Source of the DNA: Peptococcaceae bacterium UBA6116
GTDB lineage: Bacteria > Bacillota > Desulfitobacteriia > Desulfitobacteriales > Syntrophobotulaceae
Length of the DNA: 17,520 nt
Reading direction: 5' to 3'
NCBI GenBank assembly: GCA_002423425.1
Contig: DIWC01000050.1
Coordinates: forward strand, 1-17,520
The notes under the pieces are model-generated. The model was not told the origin of the DNA and did no database searches. It saw nothing but the letters and a program-made list of their open reading frames with translations. This document shows positions 1 to 6,869 of this stretch, in pieces (position 1 is the first letter of the stretch; each line of letters begins with the position of its first letter). The translations under genes and the position numbers were made by a program.

Positions 1-4
1 TCAA

Positions 5-1321
5 TTGATCACTGCAGATGCAATACTTGGAGGCCAGAAAAAAATTGCCGTTATCGGCTTGGGCTATGTCGGTCTGCCCCTGGCGGTGGCTTTTGCCAAA
101 AAAACCCAGGTTATCGGCTTTGACATCAGCCAGCGCAAGATTGACCAGTTGTGCGAGGGCTACGATGCTACCGGCGAAGTCGGTCGAGATGAGTTGGCCA
201 AGGCTGCCATTGAGTTGACCAGCGACCCGGCCCGGTTGCGGGATGCCTCCTTTCTTATCGTTACCGTTCCCACCCCCATCGATGATCACAAAAAGCCCGA
301 TCTGCGGCCGGTCGAATCGGCGTCGCGGCTTATCGGCCAAAACCTGGCTCCCGGTTCCATCGTGGTGTACGAGTCCACCGTTTATCCGGGTGTAACCGAA
401 GACGTATGCGTACCGCTGCTGGAGGCCGAATCGGGCCTGAAATGCGGCGAGGGGTTCAAGGTCGGCTATTCGCCGGAACGCATCAATCCCGGTGACAAGG
501 TCCATACGGTGGACAAGATCGTCAAAGTGGTCTCCGGCCAGGATGCCGAGACCCTGGATACTGTCGCCCAGGTATATGGCGCGGTGGTTACCGCCGGGAT
601 TCACCGTGCATCCAGCATCAAAGTTGCGGAAGCCGCCAAGGTTATCGAGAATACCCAGCGCGACCTGAACATCGCCCTGATGAACGAACTGGCCATCATC
701 TTCAACAAACTGGACATCCCGACCCGCGACGTGCTGGCAGCGGCTGGCACCAAGTGGAACTTCCTGAATTTCACGCCCGGTCTGGTCGGCGGCCATTGCA
801 TCGGCGTCGATCCCTTTTATCTGACCTTCAAGGCTGAGGAGATCGGCTATTATCCCAAGGTCATCCTAGCGGGCCGGCGCATCAATGACGGCATGGGCAA
901 ATATGTGGCGGAGAACACCGTCAAAAAGCTCATTCGTGCCGGCAAGGCGGTAAAGGGCGCGCGGGTGCTGGTGCTGGGCCTGACTTTCAAGGAGAATGTG
1001 CCGGATATTCGTAATACCAAGGTGGTGGATATTATCACCGAGTTGCGCGATTACGAAGTGGAAGTGCTGGTGCATGATCCGGTGGCGTCGGCGGAGGAAA
1101 CCCGCCATGAGTACGGATTCGATCTGGTGAGCCTGGAGGCGGTCGGTCATGTTGACGCGGTGGTTCTGGCGGTTGCGCATGAGCAGTTCAAATCGTTGGG
1201 ACCGGCCCAGTTGAAGGCGCTCTGTGACAATGGTAATGGTTGCGGGGTGGTGGTGGATGTGAAAAACCTGCTTGATCGGGATGAGGTCGAGGGGCAGGGG
1301 ATGGAGTATTGGAGTTTGTGA
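5..1321 (+). CDS. UDP-N-acetylhexosamine 6-dehydrogenase (WbpO/TviB type)
   Basis: This enzyme oxidises C6 of a UDP-HexNAc (UDP-GlcNAc or UDP-GalNAc) to the uronic acid using two NAD+, in the cytoplasm, feeding surface polysaccharide synthesis. The sequence shows an N-terminal Rossmann motif GLGYVGLPLAV (residues about 18-28), the conserved VPTP segment near residue 98, a central helix with K212 in AKVIENTQRD, and the catalytic cysteine C265 in VGGHCIGVDPFY. The C-terminal UDP-binding domain includes LGLTFKENVPDIRN. The length of about 438 aa is normal for the family. The TTG start lies at the window edge, no in-frame ATG is available nearby, and the true start could lie upstream of the window. 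The remnant of a WbpP/TviC-type epimerase downstream suggests the classic wbpO-wbpP (tviB-tviC) pair. The family is certain; the exact substrate is inferred from that context. Confidence 0.93.
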   Translation: MITADAILGGQKKIAVIGLGYVGLPLAVAFAKKTQVIGFDISQRKIDQLCEGYDATGEVGRDELAKAAIELTSDPARLRDASFLIVTVPTPIDDHKKPDLRPVESASRLIGQNLAPGSIVVYESTVYPGVTEDVCVPLLEAESGLKCGEGFKVGYSPERINPGDKVHTVDKIVKVVSGQDAETLDTVAQVYGAVVTAGIHRASSIKVAEAAKVIENTQRDLNIALMNELAIIFNKLDIPTRDVLAAAGTKWNFLNFTPGLVGGHCIGVDPFYLTFKAEEIGYYPKVILAGRRINDGMGKYVAENTVKKLIRAGKAVKGARVLVLGLTFKENVPDIRNTKVVDIITELRDYEVEVLVHDPVASAEETRHEYGFDLVSLEAVGHVDAVVLAVAHEQFKSLGPAQLKALCDNGNGCGVVVDVKNLLDRDEVEGQGMEYWSL

Positions 1322-1508
1322 GTAACAGATGGTGAAAGTTGCCATCTTGGAGTTCTGACCCTGGAGACGGCTCGGGAGGAGTAGGGGGTGGGAACGCCCC
1401 TTGGGGGTAAGTCAACAAGTCACCTACGTCCCCTCGGAATTTCTTTCTTGATACTGCACAAGACATGCGTCGCAAACCTTTATTTTATAATGCAAGTTGG
1501 CTAGGAAG
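1322..1508. other. Gene-free left flank of the IS3 element
   Basis: No coding region is recognisable between the dehydrogenase stop and the insertion sequence. The stretch is G-rich at first, with a run of G around 1384-1390 that could pair weakly with CCCC near 1397, then becomes AT-rich. An isolated TATAAT sits at 1486-1491 without a convincing -35 box. It does not contain the missing 5' half of the epimerase gene found beyond the element, so the element is not a simple insertion into that gene. Confidence 0.6.
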
Positions 1509-1536
1509 TGTTTTGCCTCAGCTGGAAATGGAGAAT
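1509..1536 (+). repeat. Left terminal inverted repeat of the IS3 element
   Basis: It begins TGTTTTG and matches the reverse complement of 2912-2939 at 22 of 28 positions by manual alignment, with the outer seven and an inner block around GGAGAAT identical. It overlaps the end of orfB. Confidence 0.88.
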
Positions 1537-2480
1537 TGCCCCTGGCAAGTTAGCGAGTTAAAGATTTCCCCTGATTCCGGCTTTTGCTGGTGGAGGTTGG
1601 GGCGACGTTTTTCCTCCTGCCGTTTTTGCTTTCTGGCCTCTCTAGCTGCTTCAAGCTTTGTGTCGCGCTCTTTAAAAATCTGTTTGTCCCGGCCTTCGAG
1701 TTTGTCTTTGGGGGCAACATAGCCCAGAGCACTATGCAATCGCTCCTCGTTGTAATAGCGGATGTAGGCGCCGATCTGGCTTCGGGCCTCTTCGAGTGAA
1801 AGGGCCACCTTAGGCCGAATGCACTCGTTCTTAATGGTTCTGTGATAGCGCTCCAGTTTGCCGTTGCTTTGCGGATAAAAGGGCGCGGTCCGAACATGGG
1901 TCATGCCAGCCATCCGGATGAACTCTTTGAAGTCCTTGGCAATGAACTGCGGGCCGTTGTCGGAAATGATCCTGGGGGTGGCATCCGGGAATTTCTCCGT
2001 GGCCCGTTGCAGAATGATTTCCACGTCCTTTTCGGTCATCGTCTCACGCAGCTCCCAGTGGACGATGTAGCGGCTGCATCCGTCAAGAATGCTGCACAGG
2101 TAATAGAAGGTGCCGCAGAGATTGACGTAGGAGACATCGATATGCCAATGCTCTTGGGGCTTCAGCGGCTGAATAAAGCCAGTTCCCTTCTTGGAAGTTT
2201 TGCCATTCCAGCGCCTCAACAGATCGGCGGCGCTCAGAACACGATAAACGCTGCTGGGGCTGACGGCAACCACATCGCGATCCAGCATCATGAAAGTCAG
2301 TCGCCGATAGCCTTCCAGCGGATGCTCCAGATGAAAGTCGACAATGGCCTGTTTCTCCCAGTCTTCGAGCCAGAAGTCGCGGGGAATCAGGGCGTTGTGC
2401 TCATTGGCCTTGCCGTAACGGCACTGCCAATCGTAATACTTGCTGGGGCCAATGCCCAGCCAGGTGATAAAATGCGCCAC
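1518..2480 (-). CDS. IS3-family transposase OrfB (DDE integrase domain)
   Basis: This is the catalytic part of the IS3 transposase and cuts and joins the element ends as part of the OrfAB fusion. An HTH_21-like segment (LEGYRRLTFMM, about residues 55-65) is followed by an rve integrase core with the acidic triad D115 (HWHIDVSYV), D174 (IISDNGPQF) and E210 (NGKLERYHR). D174 and E210 are separated by exactly 35 residues, the DD(35)E spacing of IS3 and retroviral integrases. The GTG at 2480 is only a nominal start: the frame stays open upstream through WIPHDIRDAIIDFVKRW to the A7 site near 2579-2585, so OrfB is probably translated mainly by -1 frameshifting from OrfA. The core looks intact. Confidence 0.92.
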   Translation of the reverse strand: MAHFITWLGIGPSKYYDWQCRYGKANEHNALIPRDFWLEDWEKQAIVDFHLEHPLEGYRRLTFMMLDRDVVAVSPSSVYRVLSAADLLRRWNGKTSKKGTGFIQPLKPQEHWHIDVSYVNLCGTFYYLCSILDGCSRYIVHWELRETMTEKDVEIILQRATEKFPDATPRIISDNGPQFIAKDFKEFIRMAGMTHVRTAPFYPQSNGKLERYHRTIKNECIRPKVALSLEEARSQIGAYIRYYNEERLHSALGYVAPKDKLEGRDKQIFKERDTKLEAAREARKQKRQEEKRRPNLHQQKPESGEIFNSLTCQGQFSISS

Positions 2481-2560
2481 AGCGATGCCGGTGCGCCTGG
2501 TCCAGCGCTTGACGAAGTCAATAATCGCATCACGGATATCATGGGGTATCCAGGACGCTT

Positions 2561-2870
2561 TTAGCGAACCCCAAGATCTTTTTTTAACTGAACGTGCTCC
2601 TCCATCAACTCGGAGAGCATTTCGTTCTTGGTCTGCAGTTTGGCTTCAAGCTGCTCAATGCGTTTTTTGCTCGACCTTTTTCCGGCCGGAGTCGGATTTC
2701 TCGAAGGCGGTGGCCCCGTTCTCGAAAAACTCCTTCTGCCCCCGGTAGAAGACCGTAGGTTGCAGGTTGTATTCGTCACACAGATCGGAGACCGGAACCC
2801 GGTCAACCAGGTGGCGCTTGAGAATGAAAACCTTCTCCTGAGCCGTGTAATTTTTTCGTTTCTTTCGCAT
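2561..2870 (-). pseudogene. IS3-family OrfA (HTH protein), frameshifted
   Basis: OrfA supplies the helix-turn-helix DNA-binding part of the transposase. The start (MRKKRKNYTAQEKVFILKRH) and the HTH segment (VSDLCDEYNLQPTVFYR) read well, but the frame stops at 2655. The expected leucine-zipper-like tail (IEQLEAKLQTKNEMLSEL, then EEHVQLKKDLG) continues in another frame down to 2561. The break is at a run of six A on the coding strand (T at 2663-2668): removing one base would restore KVEQ-KRIEQLE. It is therefore a one-base insertion in a homopolymer, or a sequencing error there. FYRGQKEF also has G where W is usual in relatives, from memory of the family. Confidence 0.85.
2579..2585 (-). promoter_or_regulatory. 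Programmed -1 frameshift slippery site (A7)
   Basis: On the coding strand the OrfA codons read TTA AAA AAA GAT, giving the heptamer A_AAA_AAA followed by G, the canonical IS3-family -1 slippery sequence. Slipping back one base joins OrfA to the frame continuing as RSWGSLKASWIPHD into OrfB, giving the OrfAB transposase. The site is intact even though orfA is broken upstream. Confidence 0.82.
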
Positions 2871-2911
2871 GGTGAATTCCTCCGTTCGCGTAGTCTAACT
2901 CAAACGTCGGG

Positions 2912-2939
2912 ATTCTCCAATTCACGTTGAACCAAAACA
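2912..2939 (-). repeat. Right terminal inverted repeat of the IS3 element
   Basis: This is the partner of the left repeat, ending CCAAAACA. It lies just upstream of orfA, where the transposase promoter is expected. The epimerase remnant starts at the very next base. Confidence 0.88.
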
Positions 2940-3446
2940 GTCTTCGCTCGTTGTTACGGGCTGGAATCGATCGGTCTACGCTATTTTAACGTGTTCGGTC
3001 CCCGGCAGGATCCGGATGGTGCCTATGCGGCGGTGATCCCTAAGTGGCTTTCGGCACTGTTGCGACAGGAGACGATCTTTATCAACGGCACAGGGGAAAC
3101 CAGCCGGGATTTCTGTTATGTGCAGAACGCAGTGCAGGCGAATCTGTTGGCGGCGACTGTGGAGAGACCCGAGGCGATCAACCAAGTCTACAACGTAGCA
3201 GTTAATGCGCGTACCGATCTGCTGGGGCTTTTCACCTTGCTGCGCGACGGGCTGACGGCACGGAACCCTGATTTGCAAGGTGTCCAGCCGGTGCATCGGG
3301 ATTTTCGGGCGGGGGATGTGTTGCATTCGCAGGCGGACGTTGATAAAGCTGTGCGGTTGCTCGGGTATGAGCCGACGCATACTATCAAGGCAGGGTTGGA
3401 AGAGGCGTTGGGATGGTATCAGTCGAGCTTGGATCTTTTGCCTTGA
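2940..3446 (+). pseudogene. 5'-deleted UDP-GlcNAc 4-epimerase (WbpP/TviC type)
   Basis: The open frame starts directly at the IS3 end and reads VFARCYGLESIGLRYFNVFG, then the substrate-binding half of an extended SDR sugar epimerase (GPRQDP.GAYAAVIPKW, INGTGETSRDFCYVQN, YNVAVNARTDLLGL). It ends ALGWYQ plus a short tail at 3446. A complete enzyme is about 340 aa; only about the last 168 aa remain. The Rossmann fold and catalytic YxxxK are gone, so it cannot be active. The RYFNVFG.RQDP.GAYAAV signature is that of the WbpP/TviC epimerases that interconvert UDP-GlcNAc(A) and UDP-GalNAc(A), and these normally accompany a WbpO/TviB dehydrogenase like the one at 5-1321. A GTG at 2991 could start a short open frame but not a functional enzyme. 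Confidence 0.88.
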
Positions 3447-3558
3447 GTTTGAAGAGGTGAAATTGACAACTTGGAAGGCCGCTGCTTCGGCATTAACTTG
3501 CAATCTTGCAGGCCTGACCCTGGCCCTCCTGTTAAATAAATGGAGAAAGTTAAAATCA

Positions 3559-4647
3559 ATGAATATAGCGTTTATATCCTCAGGAAACTCAGTTCATGTT
3601 AAAAAACTTGCAAATGGATTGATAAGTCATGGACATAGCATAACGCTTTATACTTTGCCTAATCACAATAAGTTAGTTTCGGATTTTGATGGTAAAGTAA
3701 AAATTGTTTATCTGCCTTTTGGCGGTAAATTTGGTTATTATTTAAACGCGCCAATATTGCGTAATTTATTAAAAAAAGGAAAATACGACATTGTTAATTG
3801 TCACTATGTAAGTGGGTATGGAACATTGGCAAGACTTACAAACGTACAACCTCTTGTCCTTTCTGTATTTGGGAGCGATGTTTATAAATATCCTTATAAA
3901 TCAAAAGCTAATTTGCAAAGAATTATAAAAAACTTAGATGCAGCAAAAGTGATTACGTCTACAAGTCAGGTTATGGCTAGTGCTGTGAGAAAAATCTATG
4001 ATACAGACAAAACAATTTATGTAACGCCGTTCGGTGTTGATGTAGACCTATTTAAACCATTAGACCTGCCTAAAAATAGATCAACTTTCAATTTTGGTAT
4101 AGTCAAAAAACTTGAGCATATATATGGAATACATGATCTGATCACAGCCTTCTCAAAAATGCGTAATAATTTAAGAGAAGAGGATAGAAATCAAGTACAT
4201 CTTTCGATATACGGGTCTGGGTCAAAAAAAATAGATTATAAAAAACTCGTTCACGAAATTGGTATCGACGATAGTGTGACATTTCATGGATTTATAAGAA
4301 ATGAGCTTGTCCCTAATGCCTTTAATCAGATGGATGTAGCTTGCTTCCCTAGTGAGAGTGAGAGTTTTGGGGTAGCTGCTGTTGAGGCAATGGCGTGTGG
4401 CGTTCCAGTAATCACATCAGACGCATCCGGATTTACTGAGATAGTAGAAAATTTCAAGTGTGGATTCATAATACCTAAAAGAGACACCAATGCGTTTGCT
4501 GATAAAATGCTTGAAATGTTTTATATGGATAAAATAAAAATGAGGGAAATGGGTAAATTTGGTTATCAGAGAGTGCATAAATTATATGATTTCAAAAAAA
4601 ACATGAAAACTTATATTGAGGCGATATCCAAGTCTATAGGCAAATAA
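3559..4647 (+). CDS. GT4-family glycosyltransferase
   Basis: This is a predicted cytoplasmic or membrane-associated retaining glycosyltransferase that adds a sugar to the lipid-linked repeat unit. It has the GT-B layout: an N-terminal acceptor domain (MNIAFISSGNSVHVKKLANG), the segment SVFGSDVYKYP near 110-120, and a C-terminal Glycos_transf_1 domain with TPFGVDVDLFKP, a central FNFGIVKKLEHIYGIHDLI, and the EX7E motif E268...E276 in ESFGVAAVEAMACGVPVI. The length of 362 aa is typical. ATG 3559 was chosen because GGAGAAAG lies at 3542-3549 and the protein then starts at the usual beta-strand. The frame is open far upstream, including a GTG at 3457. Codon use is strongly AT-biased, unlike the preceding epimerase remnant. 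The donor sugar cannot be told. Confidence 0.92.
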   Translation: MNIAFISSGNSVHVKKLANGLISHGHSITLYTLPNHNKLVSDFDGKVKIVYLPFGGKFGYYLNAPILRNLLKKGKYDIVNCHYVSGYGTLARLTNVQPLVLSVFGSDVYKYPYKSKANLQRIIKNLDAAKVITSTSQVMASAVRKIYDTDKTIYVTPFGVDVDLFKPLDLPKNRSTFNFGIVKKLEHIYGIHDLITAFSKMRNNLREEDRNQVHLSIYGSGSKKIDYKKLVHEIGIDDSVTFHGFIRNELVPNAFNQMDVACFPSESESFGVAAVEAMACGVPVITSDASGFTEIVENFKCGFIIPKRDTNAFADKMLEMFYMDKIKMREMGKFGYQRVHKLYDFKKNMKTYIEAISKSIGK

Positions 4648-4650
4648 TTT

Positions 4651-6168
4651 ATGAAATTATCAATCGTTAGAAAATTAATTGATACATTAAACTATGAGAA
4701 AATTCTATATTGTCATTGGAAAAGCAATCAACATGTATCCGATGCTTTTACTGGTATTGATGATATCGACATGCTTATTGACCAAGACGATATTTTGAAC
4801 TTAAATATTGTTTTAAATCGGTTGGGATTCAAAAGATTTAGGTTGCCGGAAAAACGATCTTATATAGGAATTGAAGACTATCTTGGATTTGATAAAGAAG
4901 AAGGCGTATTTGTACATCTACATTTGCATTATCAGCTTACCCTTGGAGAGAAATTTCTTAAAGGATATCAACTTCCTTATTCAAAAAGCATTTTAAATAG
5001 GCGGATATATGATGCAAATAATAATATCTATATTGCCTCCCATGAAGATGAAATGTGGTTGCTACTTGTTAGATTGGCCATGAAAATTCGTTATAGAGAT
5101 TTACTGAAATTGATTTTGAATAAAGATATATTTGGTCATTTATCCCGCACCGAATATAAATGGCTGCAAGACCGCATAGATAAAAGTTTGTATAAAAAAA
5201 TAACGATAGAACTATTTGGAAAAGACTTCGGCTTAAAACTTGTATCATGTTTAAAAGAAAATCTAGAGTTTGAAAACTTATATCTTCTCAATAAAAATAT
5301 AAAAAAAAAATTCAGAAGTTTTCATTCATATTCATTTTTTGGTAGAAATATCACCCGGTGGATGCGTGAGTACTTTAGGATTTGCCAAGAATTTCATAAC
5401 CGAGTGCATAAAGTTGCAAAGATTTATAGAAGGACTCCTGTTTCTGGGGGGAAAATTATAGCGTTTTTGGGTCCAGATGGCGCGGGGAAAACAACAATTA
5501 TAGATGGAGTTTTTAAGAAACTGCGAAGCGTAATGGATGTGAATCATTTTTATTTAGGTAGTGGAGATGGCAAAAGCTCACTATTAAGAAAACCTTTAAA
5601 AGCTTTATACAGTATTCTCATAAAAAATAGAATCCTTGATAGGAAGAGCAAAAGAGTTGATTCAAATGGTAAAACTTTTCGTGTGGATGAGCATAAAGGA
5701 GCAGGTTTTGTCAGAAAATGGGGTCAAGTTCCATGGACTTTCACGCTGGCAAGAGAAAGAGAAAGTAAGTTAATAAAGGCTAGAAAGTTTAGAAATAAAG
5801 GATATATAGTAATTACTGATCGATATCCACAAACGCATGTTATCGATATGGCTGATGGACCTAGATATTATTTAAATTTAAATATTAAAAATACATTTTT
5901 AAATAGGTTATTAGTCTATGGTGAAAAAAGATGCTTCGAGGTTGCTAATCTTTTGAAACCCGATGTTGTTATAATCTTAAAGGTATCGTCAGACGAGGCT
6001 TTTAAGCGCAAGCCAGAAGAAATTGATATAAAAAGCCATAAGGCACTTATGGACAAAATACTAGATTTGGATTTTGGCGATGATACTAAACGATTTATTA
6101 TTGATGCCGATCAGTCGATCAAAAAAGTGATTATTGATGCTACCTCCTCTGTTTGGGATTGCTTATAA
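4651..6168 (+). CDS. Nucleotidyltransferase-like / thymidylate-kinase-like fusion protein
   Basis: This is a two-domain protein of 505 aa. The N-terminal part (about 1-200) resembles the uncharacterised nucleotidyltransferases seen in polysaccharide loci: YCHWKSN near 20-26, then GIDDIDMLID at 35-44 with a DxD pair (D38, D40), then VHLHLHYQLTLGEKF near 90-104. The C-terminal part (about 265-505) is a P-loop kinase of the thymidylate-kinase type: Walker A GPDGAGKTT near 274-282, ARERESKLIKARKF, and the DRYPQTH segment near 390, like the DRY motif of TMP kinases. It starts 3 nt after the previous stop and overlaps the next gene by 1 nt, so it is in the same operon. The role is unknown; phosphorylation or nucleotidylation of a sugar or polyol precursor is inference. 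Housekeeping TMP kinase is unlikely, given its size and context. Confidence 0.82.
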   Translation: MKLSIVRKLIDTLNYEKILYCHWKSNQHVSDAFTGIDDIDMLIDQDDILNLNIVLNRLGFKRFRLPEKRSYIGIEDYLGFDKEEGVFVHLHLHYQLTLGEKFLKGYQLPYSKSILNRRIYDANNNIYIASHEDEMWLLLVRLAMKIRYRDLLKLILNKDIFGHLSRTEYKWLQDRIDKSLYKKITIELFGKDFGLKLVSCLKENLEFENLYLLNKNIKKKFRSFHSYSFFGRNITRWMREYFRICQEFHNRVHKVAKIYRRTPVSGGKIIAFLGPDGAGKTTIIDGVFKKLRSVMDVNHFYLGSGDGKSSLLRKPLKALYSILIKNRILDRKSKRVDSNGKTFRVDEHKGAGFVRKWGQVPWTFTLARERESKLIKARKFRNKGYIVITDRYPQTHVIDMADGPRYYLNLNIKNTFLNRLLVYGEKRCFEVANLLKPDVVIILKVSSDEAFKRKPEEIDIKSHKALMDKILDLDFGDDTKRFIIDADQSIKKVIIDATSSVWDCL

Positions 6169-6869
6169 TGATTGTTGAATTTATTGGGCTTCCTGGGTCA
6201 GGTAAAACGACTATTGCTAAAAATGTTTACTTTCAAAAATCAATTGCATTAAGAAAAATTAGGTATCCCCTATTCTTTTTATATAGAAAGTCGTGGTTTA
6301 AAAGAAACATTATCAAATCTTTTAAAGTAACTAAGTATGTTTTATGTAACTACTTTAAATCCATTTCTATACTTAAAAGTATATATGATACAAATCAAAA
6401 TAGTATTATTCAAATAATAAGGCTATATTTTAATTTTATGTTTTTGTTAGCAACTTATGGTGAATTTAAAGAATGTGATGATGTAATTATATTTGACGAA
6501 GGACTCCTACATTTTATGTGGGCTATACAGTATGCATCCGAAAATCAACTTGATTCAATTAACATTAGGCAATTCATGGATTATGGAATTCAGCCAGATG
6601 TTGTCGTTAAAATTGACTGTGATGCTAACACTGTTTTTGAAAGATTGATATTACGTGGGCCCAAAACTCGATTAGATAAAGAGGTAAACCTTCTTTGTAA
6701 AATAAAGGAATCTATAGATAAATTTGATTATATTTTATCTAACTTGAAAAGTCTAAAGCTTGATTCTAGAATAGATATTGTAAGTATTGATAATACTGAC
6801 AATAATGGGTTCGTAGCCAAAACCAATATAATTACTGAATCTATAGAGAAGAGGATGTTGTGTAAATGA
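6168..6869 (+). CDS. Small P-loop kinase-like protein
   Basis: This 233-aa protein begins MIVEFIGLPGSGKTT, a Walker A motif at residues 7-14, and looks like a nucleoside/nucleotide-kinase-fold protein. Other visible features are a DEGLLHFMW segment about halfway along, VVKIDCDANTVFERL (a Walker-B/substrate strand region), and RLILRGPKTRLDK, an arginine-rich lid-like segment. The ATG at 6168 overlaps the stop of the upstream gene (TAATG), indicating translational coupling. A longer TTG start at 6153 is open but less likely. It sits directly behind another P-loop kinase and ahead of a GT2 gene, so a shared role in making or modifying a glycan building block is likely. The substrate is not identifiable. 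Confidence 0.78.
   Translation: MIVEFIGLPGSGKTTIAKNVYFQKSIALRKIRYPLFFLYRKSWFKRNIIKSFKVTKYVLCNYFKSISILKSIYDTNQNSIIQIIRLYFNFMFLLATYGEFKECDDVIIFDEGLLHFMWAIQYASENQLDSINIRQFMDYGIQPDVVVKIDCDANTVFERLILRGPKTRLDKEVNLLCKIKESIDKFDYILSNLKSLKLDSRIDIVSIDNTDNNGFVAKTNIITESIEKRMLCK

Larger units (their letters stand above)
1509..2939 (-). mobile_element. IS3-family insertion sequence, about 1431 bp
   Basis: The element is bounded by imperfect terminal inverted repeats that start TGTTTTG at the left and end CCAAAACA at the right, the 5'-TG...CA-3' termini typical of the IS3 family. It carries orfA then orfB on the minus strand, overlapping in different frames, with an A7 slippery sequence between them. The orfB stop lies inside the left repeat, as is common in this family. 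The flanking bases (GAAG on the left, GTCT on the right) do not form a target duplication, so one flank has been lost or recombined. orfA also contains an apparent indel, so this copy is probably inactive on its own. Confidence 0.93.

Noticed and set aside
866..1345. Minus-strand open frame of 159 aa opposite the dehydrogenase
   Set aside because: It is an antisense shadow of a strongly conserved gene; it has no recognisable motif and low-complexity His/Gln-rich content.
1486..1491. Isolated TATAAT left of the IS3 element
   Set aside because: There is no -35 box at 16-18 nt and no gene starts downstream on the + strand before the element.
1842..2564. Plus-strand open frame of 240 aa across the IS3 element
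   Set aside because: It lies opposite the DD(35)E transposase, whose motifs are clear, and shows no family features itself.
3280..3558. Long upstream extension of the GT4 gene starting at 3280
   Set aside because: It overlaps the epimerase remnant in another frame and lacks GT4 homology; the ribosome site and family start fit ATG 3559.
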